64,000 nt of DNA from positions 496,001-560,000 of the forward strand of contig JADJQT010000001.1 of assembly GCA_016712595.1 (NCBI GenBank), given 5' to 3'. This DNA comes from Rhodospirillales bacterium (GTDB lineage: Bacteria > Pseudomonadota > Alphaproteobacteria > Rhodospirillales > Defluviicoccaceae). Positions 54,005-63,953 of this stretch are shown piece after piece. Position 1 is the first letter of the stretch, and every line of letters starts with the position of its first letter. A model generated the notes under the pieces. The model was given only the letters and a program-made list of their open reading frames with translations. It searched no databases and was not told where the DNA came from. A program made the translations under genes and the position numbers.

Positions 54005-55033
54005 CTATTGCGGCACACCCTTAGTCGTCGAATATTCGAAGTGCAGCACTTCGCCGGGATGGACGAGCGGATGGATGGCGTGTGCCGCCATCGCCGCTTC
54101 GGCAAAGCCGGTGAGAATCAGCTTTAATTTCCCGGGATAGGTGACGACATCGCCGATCGCGAAGATCCCCTGCTGCCCGGCGGCGCAGGTCGCCGGATCG
54201 ACGGCGATATGGTTTCGGTGCAGGCGCAGGCCCCACTGCGCGATCGGACCGAGATTCTGCGACAGGCCAAAGAAGGGCAGCAACGCGTCGGCGGCAAGCC
54301 GCCGGGTCCCGCCGTCAAAGTCGGCGACGATGACCGCCGACATCGCGCCGTCGCGCTCCTCCAGGGCGTGGAGCTGATAGGGAACTATCAGATCGATTCG
54401 CTTCTGCGCCGCCAGTGCGCGAAGCTTTCCGACGCTTCCTGGCGCGGCGCGAAACTTATCACGACGGTGAACGACAAAGACCTGCTCCGCCACCTCGGCG
54501 AGGGAGACTGCCCAGTCGACCGCCGAATCACCGCCGCCAGCAATCACCACCCGCCGCCCGCGAAAGTCCTCCCGGCGGGCGACGAGATAGTGAACGCCGC
54601 GGCCCGCGGCACCACCCTCGAAGCGCTCGATTCCATCGAGTGGCGGACGGTTGGGGCCGAACGCCCCGACGCCGCCCGCAACGATTACCGCCGTGACCTC
54701 GACCGGCGCGCCCTTGCCCGTGCCGACCCGCCAGGCGCCGCCGTCCATCGGCACCACGTCCGTCACCGGTGCGCCAAGGTGATAAACGGGCTTGAACGGC
54801 GCTGCCTGTTGCACGAGTCTGTCGACGAGTTCGGCGCCCAGAATGCTCGGGTACCCCGGAATGTCAAAGATCGGCTTTTCCGGATAAAGTGCCATGCATT
54901 GGCCGCCCGCCGCGCTGAGCGCGTCGAAGACATGACAGGTCAGTCCGAGCATGCCACACTCGAATATGGCGAACAGTCCGACCGGACCGGCGCCGATGAT
55001 CGCCACATCGGCGCGCAAAGCATCGGTCGTCAT
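54005..55033 (-). CDS. Ferredoxin-NADP+ reductase, thioredoxin-reductase type
   Basis: The 342-residue flavoprotein has an FAD-binding GAGPVGLFAIFECG, the NADPH-binding VIAGGGDSAVDWAVSL, and the C-terminal FAIGDVVTYPGKLKLILTGF. The CxxC redox pair of true thioredoxin reductases is absent, as in the TrxR-like FNR group of Bacillus and alphaproteobacteria. It would move electrons between NADPH and ferredoxin or flavodoxin. Its start lies only 12 bases from the divergent tsaE start. Confidence 0.9.
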   Translation of the reverse strand: MTTDALRADVAIIGAGPVGLFAIFECGMLGLTCHVFDALSAAGGQCMALYPEKPIFDIPGYPSILGAELVDRLVQQAAPFKPVYHLGAPVTDVVPMDGGAWRVGTGKGAPVEVTAVIVAGGVGAFGPNRPPLDGIERFEGGAAGRGVHYLVARREDFRGRRVVIAGGGDSAVDWAVSLAEVAEQVFVVHRRDKFRAAPGSVGKLRALAAQKRIDLIVPYQLHALEERDGAMSAVIVADFDGGTRRLAADALLPFFGLSQNLGPIAQWGLRLHRNHIAVDPATCAAGQQGIFAIGDVVTYPGKLKLILTGFAEAAMAAHAIHPLVHPGEVLHFEYSTTKGVPQ

Positions 55034-55045
55034 GAGAGATCACCC

Positions 55046-55603
55046 TTGGTCGTAGCGGTTGCCGCGTCTGCTGCGGGGCGGGAAGAATGGTCCGGCTCGC
55101 GTGCCGGTTCAAGCGTCTCGGCGGGTGGGTTCGAAGCCGAATTTCCGCTCGCGAACGAAGCGCAGACGGCGGCGCTGGCAGCGCGCCTCGCGGCGTTGAC
55201 GCGCGCGGGGGACGTTCTTGCCCTGAGCGGCGATCTCGGTTGCGGAAAAACCGCCTTCGCCCGGGCCTTCATCCGCGCTCGTGGCACCGGCGACGAGGAG
55301 GTGCCGAGTCCGACCTTTACGCTGGTCCAGGTCTACGAGCCGCCCACACCAGACGGCGCGGCGATCTGGCACTTCGACCTCTACCGCATTGCCGATCCCG
55401 AAGAAGCCTGGGAACTCGGGATTGAGGAGGCATTCGCCACCGGCATCTCCTTGATCGAATGGCCCGAGCGTCTCGGACGGCTGCTGCCGTCGCCGCGTCT
55501 GGGCATACTGTTCCGTTTCGGGGCGGGCCAAGACGCGCGCTGCGTGCTCATCACCGGCGATGCCGTCTGGCACGAGCGTTTGCACGGAGCGGACCTTGTC
55601 TGA
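55046..55603 (+). CDS. tsaE: tRNA t6A synthesis ATPase TsaE
   Basis: The protein has up to 185 residues. The Walker A loop is SGDLGCGKTAFARAF, followed by SPTFTLVQVYE and HFDLYRIADPEEAWELGIEE, all TsaE hallmarks. It energises the TsaBDE complex that makes N6-threonylcarbamoyladenosine on tRNA. TTG at 55046, after GAGAG, is the only in-frame start between the divergent gene and the conserved core. The open frame runs back to 54209 but that part is antisense to the reductase. Confidence 0.88.
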   Translation: MVVAVAASAAGREEWSGSRAGSSVSAGGFEAEFPLANEAQTAALAARLAALTRAGDVLALSGDLGCGKTAFARAFIRARGTGDEEVPSPTFTLVQVYEPPTPDGAAIWHFDLYRIADPEEAWELGIEEAFATGISLIEWPERLGRLLPSPRLGILFRFGAGQDARCVLITGDAVWHERLHGADLV

Positions 55604-56618
55604 GCGCGCCGCCCGGATCGCGGACTTTCTGGACGAGGCCGGCTGGCGGGGAGCCGAGGTTCACGCGCTCGCCGGCGACGCTTCGTTTCGCCGCTATCAC
55701 CGCGTGCGCCGCAACGGTGCCACAGCGATGCTGATGGACGCGCCGCCCGAACGCGAAGACGTCCGCCCCTTCGTCCGCATCGCCCGGCACCTCACTGGCC
55801 TCGGCCTCAGCGCCCCGGCCCTGCTCCATGCCGACGTTGCCGCCGGGCTGCTGCTGATCGAAGATTTCGGCGACGAGACCTATACGCGGCTGCTCGACAG
55901 TGGCGCCGATGCCGCCACCTTATACCGCCTCGCCGTCGACGTGCTGATCCACCTGCACCGGCTGCCCGCCGATCGTGCCTTGCCGCCGGGCCTTCCCGCC
56001 TACGATCGTCAGCGCCTCATCGACGAAGCGCTGCTGCTCGTCGACTGGTATATCCCGGCGATCCAGGGCCGGCCGGCGAGCGAGGCCGCGCGTGCGGCGT
56101 TCATCGCCGCGTGGCACGAAGCCCTGGAGCCGCTGCTCGCCGAAGAGGCTGGCCTCGTTTTGCGCGATTTTCACGTCGACAACCTGATGCGGTTGCCGGC
56201 GCGCAGCGGTGTCGCCGCCTGCGGACTCCTCGACTTCCAGGACGCCGTCACTGGACCCGGCGCCTATGATCTGATGTCGCTGCTCGAGGACGCGCGTAGG
56301 GACGTCGCCCCCGACCTTAAGCAGGAGATGCTCGACCATTATCGCCAGGCCATGGCGGGAAAAATCGACGTCGATGGCTTCGCTCGCAGCTTCGCCGTGC
56401 TCGCGGCGCAGCGGCATTGCAAGGTGATCGGCATCTTCACCCGCCTCAGCCGGCGCGACGGCAAACCCGCATACCTCGCGCATATTCCGCGCGTCTGGCG
56501 GCTGCTCGAGGCGACGCTCGATCGCCCGGAACTGAATGCGCTTGCCGCCTGGTTTGGCGAGTTCCTGCCCGGCGCCGCCCGACACGTCCCAGGCATTCCC
56601 GCGGTCGCCGCGTCGTGA
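55596..56618 (+). CDS. amgK: N-acetylmuramate/N-acetylglucosamine kinase AmgK
   Basis: The 340-residue protein is an aminoglycoside-phosphotransferase-fold kinase with VLRDFHVDNLMRL (catalytic Asp) and GLLDFQDAVTGPGAYDL (metal-binding Asp). The pairing with murU identifies it as AmgK, which phosphorylates MurNAc at C1 in cell wall recycling, bypassing the fosfomycin-sensitive MurA step. TTG at 55596 overlaps the tsaE stop, with CGGAG seven bases ahead. It ends on the start of murU. Confidence 0.88.
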   Translation: MSERAARIADFLDEAGWRGAEVHALAGDASFRRYHRVRRNGATAMLMDAPPEREDVRPFVRIARHLTGLGLSAPALLHADVAAGLLLIEDFGDETYTRLLDSGADAATLYRLAVDVLIHLHRLPADRALPPGLPAYDRQRLIDEALLLVDWYIPAIQGRPASEAARAAFIAAWHEALEPLLAEEAGLVLRDFHVDNLMRLPARSGVAACGLLDFQDAVTGPGAYDLMSLLEDARRDVAPDLKQEMLDHYRQAMAGKIDVDGFARSFAVLAAQRHCKVIGIFTRLSRRDGKPAYLAHIPRVWRLLEATLDRPELNALAAWFGEFLPGAARHVPGIPAVAAS

Positions 56619-57361
56619 TGGTCGCTGAGCGCGCAGGCTCAACCCATCGCGGGGGCGACAGGCCGCCGCGCCGGGCGATGCTGCTGGCTGCGGGACTCGG
56701 CGAGCGGATGCGCCCGATCACGCTGCGTGTGCCCAAGCCGCTGATCGAGATCGCTGGGCGAACGATGCTCGATCGCGCCCTCGACTTCCTCGAAGCGGCG
56801 GGCATCGATCAGGTGGTGGTCAACGCCTTTCATCTTGCCGATGTCGTCGAACGGCACGTCGCCGCGCGCCGTTCGCCACCGACGCGGCTGTGCATCGAGG
56901 CGGAACGGCTGGAGACCGGCGGCGGCGTCGCCAACGCCCTGCCGATGCTGGGCGAGGGCGGGTTCTTCGTCATCAATGGCGATGTGATCTGGCGCGACGG
57001 GCCGGCGCCGACGCTGGGCGAACTCGCCCAGGCCTGGGACGACGTGGCCATGGACGGCCTGTTACTGCTGCATCCCACGCAAACCGCCCTGGGCTATGAC
57101 GGCCCCGGCGATTTCTTCCTAAGTAACGACACCCGCCTCGTTCGCCGCGGGCAGCGGCCCTGCGCGCCGTTCCTTTTCGCCGGCATTCAGATCTTGCATC
57201 CGCGCCTGTTCACCGGCGCACCGAACGGCGCCTTCTCGCTGAATCTGCTCTACGACCGCGCGATCGCTGCGGGGCGCCTGTTCGGCCTGGCGCACGCGGG
57301 CGGCTGGTGCCACGTCGGCACGCCGGCGGATATTCCGCGCGCCGAAGCGTTTCTGCGCTGA
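56618..57361 (+). CDS. murU: N-acetylmuramate-1-phosphate uridylyltransferase MurU
   Basis: The 247-residue nucleotidyltransferase has the signature AAGLGERMRPITLRVPKPL near residue 22, followed by GGGVANALPMLG and FFVINGDVIW with the metal Asp. It converts MurNAc-1-phosphate from AmgK to UDP-MurNAc. Its ATG overlaps the amgK stop (TGATG). The N-terminal 17 residues are basic and not conserved. Confidence 0.9.
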   Translation: MVAERAGSTHRGGDRPPRRAMLLAAGLGERMRPITLRVPKPLIEIAGRTMLDRALDFLEAAGIDQVVVNAFHLADVVERHVAARRSPPTRLCIEAERLETGGGVANALPMLGEGGFFVINGDVIWRDGPAPTLGELAQAWDDVAMDGLLLLHPTQTALGYDGPGDFFLSNDTRLVRRGQRPCAPFLFAGIQILHPRLFTGAPNGAFSLNLLYDRAIAAGRLFGLAHAGGWCHVGTPADIPRAEAFLR

Positions 57362-57375
57362 GCGGCGCGCCCGCC

Positions 57376-60300
57376 GTGCGCCCCCCCCGCGTCTACACCC
57401 TTGCGCCAGGCGTGCCGTTCGTCGATGCGCTGGCTGCGGGCCTGCGCGCCCGCCTCGGTGCCGCGCCCGAGGCCCTGGCCACGGCGCGGATTTTTTTGCC
57501 GACCCGGCGGGCCTGCCGCGCCCTGTCGCTGGCGTTCGTCCGCCAGGCGGGCGAGCGTCCGATCCTGCTGCCGCGCATGACCCCGCTGGGCGATGTCGAT
57601 GAGGACGATCTTGCCTTCGACGAAGCCGAGGCCTCCGGCATCGGCGGCGGATACGGGTTCGATCTGCCGCCGGCGATTTCGCGCCTGCGCCGGCACCTGC
57701 TGCTGACCCAGCTCGTCACCGAAGCGCTCGGGGGAGCCAGCCGCCCGGCACAGGCGGCTCATCTTGCCGGCGAGCTCGCCCGCCTGTTCGATCAGGTGCA
57801 CACCGAGCGACTTGACCTGCGCGACCTTGGGCGCCTTGTTCCGGACGACCTCGCCCGTCACTGGCAGGTCACGCTTGCCTTTCTGCAGCCCCTGGCATCG
57901 CGCTGGCAGGCGATGCTGGATACGGAGGGATGTATCGATCCGGCGTTGCACCGCGACCGCCTGCTTAGTGCCCAGGCGGCCGCCTGGCGGATGCATCCTC
58001 CGTCCACCCCGGTGATCGCCGCCGGCTCGACCGGCAGTCAGCCAGCAACGGCGGACCTGCTGAAGGTGATCGCTTCGCTGCCGGCGGGCGCCGTCGTGCT
58101 GCCCGGACTCGATACTTACGCGGACGAAGACGTCTGGCGGGCAATCGACGTCGGTCCCGACGAGCCCGACTTCGCCCTCGCGCAGACGCATCCGCAATTC
58201 GGCCTCGCCGCACTGCTGCGGCGCTTCGGCATTACCCGCGAGGATGTCCGCCCCTGGCCGGCGCCCGGCATCGGTGATGTCGACCTTGGGCGCGCGGAGC
58301 TGATCCGGCGCGCCCTCGCGCCGGCAGCCTGCAGCGAGCGGGCGTTCGCCGCGCCCCCGATCGCACCCGCCGCCTGCGACGGCATCGCCGCCATCGAGGC
58401 TGCAAGCCCGGAAGAAGAGGCCCGCAGCATCGCCCTGATCATGCGCCAGACGCTGGAAGCACCCGGACGAACGGCGGCGCTGGTCACGCCCGACCGGCTT
58501 CTCGCCCGCAGGGTCGGCGCCGCGCTCGATCGCTGGGGGATCGCGATCGACGATTCCGGCGGCCAGCCGTTGTCCGAGACCGGACCGGCGACGTTTCTGC
58601 GGCTGATCGCTCGCATGGTGGTCGAAAGGTTCGCGCCGGTGCCGCTGCTGGCGGCGCTAAAACATCCGCTGGCGGCGTGCGGACAGGCGCCAACGCTCTT
58701 CCGCCGTCACGTCCGCGACCTCGAACACCACGCGCTGCGCGGCCTGCGGCCGGCACCGGGCATGGACGGCTTGCGCCAGGCAATTACCCCGGTGAGCGAT
58801 CCTGATCGCGCGGACTCACCGGCCGTCGCCGACGACCTTGCCCATCTGCTGGACGCACTGGATGCGGCGACGCAGCCGTTCGCCCGGCTGCGTGACTGCG
58901 GCGCGGTGAGCTTGGCCGAGATCGTTGCCGCCCACGTCGCCACCGCCGAGGCCCTTGGCGCGACCGATCGCATCCCAGGCTCCAAACGCCTGTGGCGCAG
59001 TGACGCCGGCGAAGCGCTGGCGGGATTCATCTCCGAGCTTGCGCACGCGGCCCGGCACGATCCTCTCGTCGCGCTTGCCGAGTATCCCGACCTGCTCGAC
59101 GTGCTGATGGGCGGTTGCGTTGTTCGCCCGCGCTGGGGTCGGCATCCGCGCCTCGCCATCTGGGGTCCGCTCGAGGCGCGTCTGCAACGTGCCGACGTTA
59201 TGATCCTCGGCAGCCTGAACGAGGAGAGCTGGCCACCGAAGGCGCATCCCAGCCCGTGGATGAGTCGGCCGATGATGCAGGACTTCGGCCTGCCCCTGCC
59301 TGAGCGCCGGATCGGCCTCTCCGCGCACGACTTCGCCCAGTGCCTCGCGGCACCCGAGGTCTGGCTCACCCGCGCCCGACGCCGGGAGGGCGCACCGACG
59401 GTGCCCTGCCGCTGGCTGCTGCGACTGCAAACCCTTTTGCGCGACAGCGCCTGGATGCGGAACAACGCCGAGACTGCCCGCTCCCTGCTGCACTGGCAGC
59501 GCCAGCTCGACGAGCCGGCCGCCATCGTTCCCGGCAAGGCGCCGGCGCCCACGCCGCCGGGCGAAGCGCGGCCGCGCCGTCTGTCGGTCACCCAGGTCGA
59601 GACGTGGATTCGCGACCCATACGCCATCTACGCGCGGCATATCCTCAAGCTGAGGCCGCTGAAGCCAATCGACGCCAGCCCCGAGGCGGCAGACTTCGGC
59701 ACCTGCGTGCACACGGCGATCCGCCGTTTCCTCGAGGACAAACCAAACTTTGCGCGCGACGACGACGAAGAGCGACTGCTCGTTTGCGGGCGCGATGCCT
59801 TCGGCGAACTGATGCAGCGCCCGGGTGTGCGCGCCTTCTGGTGGCGGCGGTTCGAGCGCATCGCCCGCTGGATCGTCAATACCGAACGGACGCGGCGTGA
59901 CGCGGTCGCGGCGTCAGGGGTGGAGATCGATGGCGCGATCGAACTGGCTACGCCCGGCGGCGCCTTCCTGCTCGTCGCCAAGGCCGATCGTATCGACCGC
60001 CTGACCGATGGAACGCTCAGCGTCATCGATTACAAAACCGGCGAGCCGCCATCGGAAAAGGACGTTCTCGCCGGCCTCGCTCCGCAACTGCCGCTCGAAG
60101 CTGCGATCGCCGAGGCAGGCGGGTTTACCGGCATGAGGCCGGGACCCGTCGCCGCGCTCGAATACTGGCGGCTGCGCGGCGACGACAAGGACGGCGTCAA
60201 GCGGATCAAAGCCATCGATACTCTTGCTGACGACGCGCTGAGCGGGCTGCGGGAGCTGATCGCGTGCTTTGATGATCCCAGAACGCCCTACGCCTCGCGA

Positions 60301-60393
60301 CCCCGCCCCCACCTCGCGCCGCACTTCGACGACTATGCTCACCTCGCCCGGGTCAAGGAATGGGCCGGTGGTGGCGACGAGGCGGACGAATAA
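57376..60393 (+). CDS. addB: Double-strand break repair protein AddB
   Basis: The 1005-residue protein is the alphaproteobacterial AddB: an inactivated helicase-like N-terminal part (FLPTRRACRALSLAFVRQAG), a central region with LGSLNEESWPPKAHPSPWMS, and a C-terminal RecB-type nuclease domain with SVIDYKTGEPPSEKD. With AddA it processes DNA ends for RecA recombination. GTG at 57376 is the first start after the murU stop; its ribosome binding site is poor, suggesting coupling. The stop overlaps the addA ATG (TAATG). Confidence 0.92.
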   Translation: MRPPRVYTLAPGVPFVDALAAGLRARLGAAPEALATARIFLPTRRACRALSLAFVRQAGERPILLPRMTPLGDVDEDDLAFDEAEASGIGGGYGFDLPPAISRLRRHLLLTQLVTEALGGASRPAQAAHLAGELARLFDQVHTERLDLRDLGRLVPDDLARHWQVTLAFLQPLASRWQAMLDTEGCIDPALHRDRLLSAQAAAWRMHPPSTPVIAAGSTGSQPATADLLKVIASLPAGAVVLPGLDTYADEDVWRAIDVGPDEPDFALAQTHPQFGLAALLRRFGITREDVRPWPAPGIGDVDLGRAELIRRALAPAACSERAFAAPPIAPAACDGIAAIEAASPEEEARSIALIMRQTLEAPGRTAALVTPDRLLARRVGAALDRWGIAIDDSGGQPLSETGPATFLRLIARMVVERFAPVPLLAALKHPLAACGQAPTLFRRHVRDLEHHALRGLRPAPGMDGLRQAITPVSDPDRADSPAVADDLAHLLDALDAATQPFARLRDCGAVSLAEIVAAHVATAEALGATDRIPGSKRLWRSDAGEALAGFISELAHAARHDPLVALAEYPDLLDVLMGGCVVRPRWGRHPRLAIWGPLEARLQRADVMILGSLNEESWPPKAHPSPWMSRPMMQDFGLPLPERRIGLSAHDFAQCLAAPEVWLTRARRREGAPTVPCRWLLRLQTLLRDSAWMRNNAETARSLLHWQRQLDEPAAIVPGKAPAPTPPGEARPRRLSVTQVETWIRDPYAIYARHILKLRPLKPIDASPEAADFGTCVHTAIRRFLEDKPNFARDDDEERLLVCGRDAFGELMQRPGVRAFWWRRFERIARWIVNTERTRRDAVAASGVEIDGAIELATPGGAFLLVAKADRIDRLTDGTLSVIDYKTGEPPSEKDVLAGLAPQLPLEAAIAEAGGFTGMRPGPVAALEYWRLRGDDKDGVKRIKAIDTLADDALSGLRELIACFDDPRTPYASRPRPHLAPHFDDYAHLARVKEWAGGGDEADE

Positions 60394-63300
60394 TGGAGCG
60401 AGCGCTCTTCGCCGCCGAGCGCGCCGGCCCGGCCGACGATCCCAACGAATGGCAACGAGGGGCGAGTGATCCCGGCGCCTGCGTCTGGGTCGCCGCCTCG
60501 GCGGGAACCGGCAAGACCAAGGTGCTGACCGATCGGGTGCTGCGGCTGATGCTGGACGGCAACGAGCCCCGGCGCATCTTGTGCCTGACCTACACCAAGG
60601 CGGCGGCGGCGGAGATGGCGAACCGCATCGCCCAGCGGCTCGGCATCTGGGCCGTCGCCCAGCCAGCCGATCTTCACTGCCTGCTGATCGAATTGCTCGG
60701 CTCCGTGCCGACGGCGCACCAACTGCTTCGCGCCCGCCAATTATTCGCCCGGGTGCTTGATTCGCCGGGCGGCATCAACATCCAGACGATTCACGCCTTC
60801 TGCCAGTCGCTGCTCGGCCGCTTCCCGCTCGAGGCCCGGGTGCCGCCGCACTTCACGGTGCTCGACGAACGGGACGCGAAGGCGCTGCTCGCCGAAGCAC
60901 GGCACGAAGTGATGGCCGCGGCGGAGCGAGGCGCCGATGCGCTGGCCGCGGCGCTGGCGGTGCTGACCGGGTACCTGCGCGAAGGCGCCTTTGATGAGCT
61001 CATGGACGAAATCGCCAGGCCACCCGACCGCCTCACTCCGTTGATCGAGGCGTTCGGCTCGGCTGCCGCCGCCGGGGACGCCGCCCGCGCCGTGCTCGGG
61101 CTCGCCGCTGGTGATACGTGCGCGAGCGTGCTCGACGACGCATGCGTGGACACTGCCTTCGATATCGACGCCCTGCGCGCTGCTGCAGGAACACTTGCCG
61201 GCGGCACGGCAGCGGAGAGCAATCGCGCGGCCGCCATCGCTGCCTGGCTGGCTGCCTCCCCGAACGAGCGGGCGCTGGCATTGAGCGCGTACATCGGCGC
61301 GTTCCTGACCGGTGAAGGGACCATCCGCGCCGCGAAGAACCTGGTGACCAAGGGCACCGAGGCGGCGCACCCTGGCACTCTTGAGGCGGTGCTGACGGAA
61401 GCTGGGCGGCTTCACCGCCTGGTCCAGCGCCAGCGCGCCATCGTCGTCGCCGAGGCGACCCAGGCGCTGATCGTCGTCGGCGATGCGCTCCTGCGCAGCT
61501 ATCGTCGCCTGAAGGAGGCGGCCGCACAGCTCGACTATGGCGATCTGATCGCCGGCGCCGGCCGTCTGCTGGCCGACGGCAGCGACGCCGCCTGGGTGCT
61601 GTTCAAGCTCGACGGCGGCATCGATCACCTGCTGATCGACGAGGCACAGGACACCGCCCCCGATCAGTGGCGGGTGATCACCGGGCTGACCCAGGAGTTT
61701 TTCGCCGGGGCGGGCGGGCGCGACGTCGCCCGTACGATCTTCGCCGTCGGCGACGTCAAGCAGTCGATCTTCAGCTTCCAGGGCGCTGATCCGGCGGCGT
61801 TCCTGCTCAGTCGCGACTGGTACGCCGCACGGGTGAAGGCCGCCGACCGGCGCTGGCGGCCGATCCCGTTGCAGACGTCCTTCCGCTCGACCCGCGCGGT
61901 GCTCCTGGCCGTCGATGCGACCTTCAAGGATGCGGAGATGGCCCAGAGCATCGCGCTCGAGCCGCAGGTCATCGTCCATCAGGCCTTCCGCCTGCGCGAC
62001 GGCGGCTCGGTCGAGCTGTGGCCGTCCATCGCCGCGCGCGAGCCCGCCGCATCGCCCGCCTGGGCGCCGCCGATCGGCCGTGAGAGCGCGGATTCGCCGC
62101 CGGACCGCCTCGCTGCGCTGATCGCGCTCAGGATCGCGGCGATGCTCGACGATGGCGAGATGCTGCACGCATACGGCCGGCCGATCCGCCCTGGCGACGT
62201 GATGGTCCTGGTGCGCCGGCGCGGTTCCTTCATGCAAGCGCTGGTGCGAGCGCTCAAGGAACGGCAGATCGCCGTTGCCGGGGTCGACCGCATGCTGCTT
62301 TCCGAGCAGCTCGCAGTCATGGACCTGATGGCGCTCGGCCGCTTCGTGCTTCTCCCCGACGACGACTTAACCCTGGCCTCGGTCCTTAAAGGACCGCTGC
62401 TCGGCTTCGACGAGGAGGCGCTGTTCGCCCTCGCCTGGAACCGCCCCGGCTCGCTGTGGCGGGCGCTGCGGTGGCGGGCGGAGACCGACGAGCCCTGCCG
62501 CTTCGCCTATCGCTTTCTTCGCGCGCAGCTTGCGTTTGCCGACGTGCTCCCTCCCTTTGCATTCTTCAATCGAGCTCTCGGCCCCCTTCCCGATGGCGAA
62601 GATGCGACCGACAGCGGCCGTCGCCGCCTGCTCTCCCGGCTCGGCCGCGAGGCGGAGGATCCGATCGCCGAGTTCCTCGAGCTCTGCCTCGCCTACGAGC
62701 GCCATCACGCGCCATCGCTGCAGGGCTTTTTGCACTGGCTTGAAGCCGGTGACGTCGAAATCAAGCGCGACCCCGAGCAGGGCCAGCAGAACGCCGTCAG
62801 GGTGATGACGGTGCACGGCGCCAAAGGGTTGCAGGCGCCGATCGTCTTCCTGCCAGATAGTTGCCAGACGCCCACCCCGAAAGACAAACTATTGTGGATC
62901 GTCGGCGATCGCACCGGGAAGACGATGCACCCGGAAGTTCTGCTGTGGCCGCCGCGCGGCGAGCTGCGCGAGGCGGTGTGCGACGAAGCGCACGGTCTCG
63001 TCGCTCGCCGGCAGACGGAGGAATACCGCCGCCTCCTCTACGTGGCGATGACCCGCGCCAGCGACCGGCTGATCGTCTGCGGCTGGCTGAACCGCAAGCA
63101 GAAGGACGGACCTGCTGCCGGTTCGTGGTACGAGGCAATCCAGCGCGGACTGACCGACGCGCCTGGCAGTGAATGGATCGAGGATGCGTTCCTGAGCCGG
63201 CATGCCGGCCCGGGCGGCCTGATTGAATCGCCACAGGCTCTGCGCCTCACCTGCGCGCAGGAGGCGGCGCTGGAGCCCCACGTCGCCAGCGAGCCGGCAC

Positions 63301-63953
63301 CGCCGCCGCCATTGCCGGACTGGGCGACGCAGCGCGCGCCAGACGAGCAGCCGGCCCTGCGGCCGCTGCGCCCCTCCCTCGGCGACGATGCCCCCCCGGC
63401 GACCAGCCCGCTCGCTGCCGGCGACCGTTTTCGCCGCGGCCGTATCGTTCATCGGCTGCTGCAGGCGCTACCCGAGCTACCGGCGGAAGAGCGCGCGGAC
63501 GCGGCCCGCCACTGGCTGGCGCGCCCCGTGCATGACCTTGACCCCGTAGCGCAGCAAGAGCTGACCGGCGAGGTGATGGCCGTGCTCAACGACCGGCGAT
63601 TCTCCGCTCTCTTCGGTCCCGCCAGCCGCGCCGAGGTGCCCGTGTCCGGCGAGATCGGCGGTCGAATCATCGCCGGACAGATCGACCGTCTCGTCGTTGA
63701 GAACGACGGCGTGACCATCCTCGATTACAAGTCCGACCGCCCCGCACCGACGGCGCCCCACGGTGTCGCTCCAGCCTACCTGCGCCAGATGGCCGCCTAC
63801 CGCGCGCTTTTGCAGCAACTCTACCCGAACCGCCCGGTGCGCTGCCTCCTGCTCTGGACCCAAGAGCCCCGGCCGATGCTGCTGGAGGACGAACTACTCG
63901 ACCGCTGGACGCCCGGTGCCGTCATCTCCGAAGCGACGGACGATGATCATTAA
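60393..63953 (+). CDS. addA: Double-strand break repair helicase AddA
   Basis: The 1186-residue protein is a UvrD/RecB-like helicase-nuclease: Walker A VAASAGTGKTKVLTDRV, LLIDEAQDTAPDQW (motif II), VGDVKQSIFSFQGADP, VMTVHGAKGLQAPIVFLPDS (motif V), LLYVAMTRASDRL (motif VI), and a C-terminal nuclease with VTILDYKSDRP. It pairs with AddB. The gene is complete; only 47 bases remain after its stop, with no gene recognisable in them. Confidence 0.94.
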   Translation: MERALFAAERAGPADDPNEWQRGASDPGACVWVAASAGTGKTKVLTDRVLRLMLDGNEPRRILCLTYTKAAAAEMANRIAQRLGIWAVAQPADLHCLLIELLGSVPTAHQLLRARQLFARVLDSPGGINIQTIHAFCQSLLGRFPLEARVPPHFTVLDERDAKALLAEARHEVMAAAERGADALAAALAVLTGYLREGAFDELMDEIARPPDRLTPLIEAFGSAAAAGDAARAVLGLAAGDTCASVLDDACVDTAFDIDALRAAAGTLAGGTAAESNRAAAIAAWLAASPNERALALSAYIGAFLTGEGTIRAAKNLVTKGTEAAHPGTLEAVLTEAGRLHRLVQRQRAIVVAEATQALIVVGDALLRSYRRLKEAAAQLDYGDLIAGAGRLLADGSDAAWVLFKLDGGIDHLLIDEAQDTAPDQWRVITGLTQEFFAGAGGRDVARTIFAVGDVKQSIFSFQGADPAAFLLSRDWYAARVKAADRRWRPIPLQTSFRSTRAVLLAVDATFKDAEMAQSIALEPQVIVHQAFRLRDGGSVELWPSIAAREPAASPAWAPPIGRESADSPPDRLAALIALRIAAMLDDGEMLHAYGRPIRPGDVMVLVRRRGSFMQALVRALKERQIAVAGVDRMLLSEQLAVMDLMALGRFVLLPDDDLTLASVLKGPLLGFDEEALFALAWNRPGSLWRALRWRAETDEPCRFAYRFLRAQLAFADVLPPFAFFNRALGPLPDGEDATDSGRRRLLSRLGREAEDPIAEFLELCLAYERHHAPSLQGFLHWLEAGDVEIKRDPEQGQQNAVRVMTVHGAKGLQAPIVFLPDSCQTPTPKDKLLWIVGDRTGKTMHPEVLLWPPRGELREAVCDEAHGLVARRQTEEYRRLLYVAMTRASDRLIVCGWLNRKQKDGPAAGSWYEAIQRGLTDAPGSEWIEDAFLSRHAGPGGLIESPQALRLTCAQEAALEPHVASEPAPPPPLPDWATQRAPDEQPALRPLRPSLGDDAPPATSPLAAGDRFRRGRIVHRLLQALPELPAEERADAARHWLARPVHDLDPVAQQELTGEVMAVLNDRRFSALFGPASRAEVPVSGEIGGRIIAGQIDRLVVENDGVTILDYKSDRPAPTAPHGVAPAYLRQMAAYRALLQQLYPNRPVRCLLLWTQEPRPMLLEDELLDRWTPGAVISEATDDDH

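Noticed and set aside
54209..55045. N-terminal extension of tsaE of about 280 residues
   Set aside because: It is antisense to the ferredoxin-NADP reductase, and the TsaE core needs only about 150 residues.
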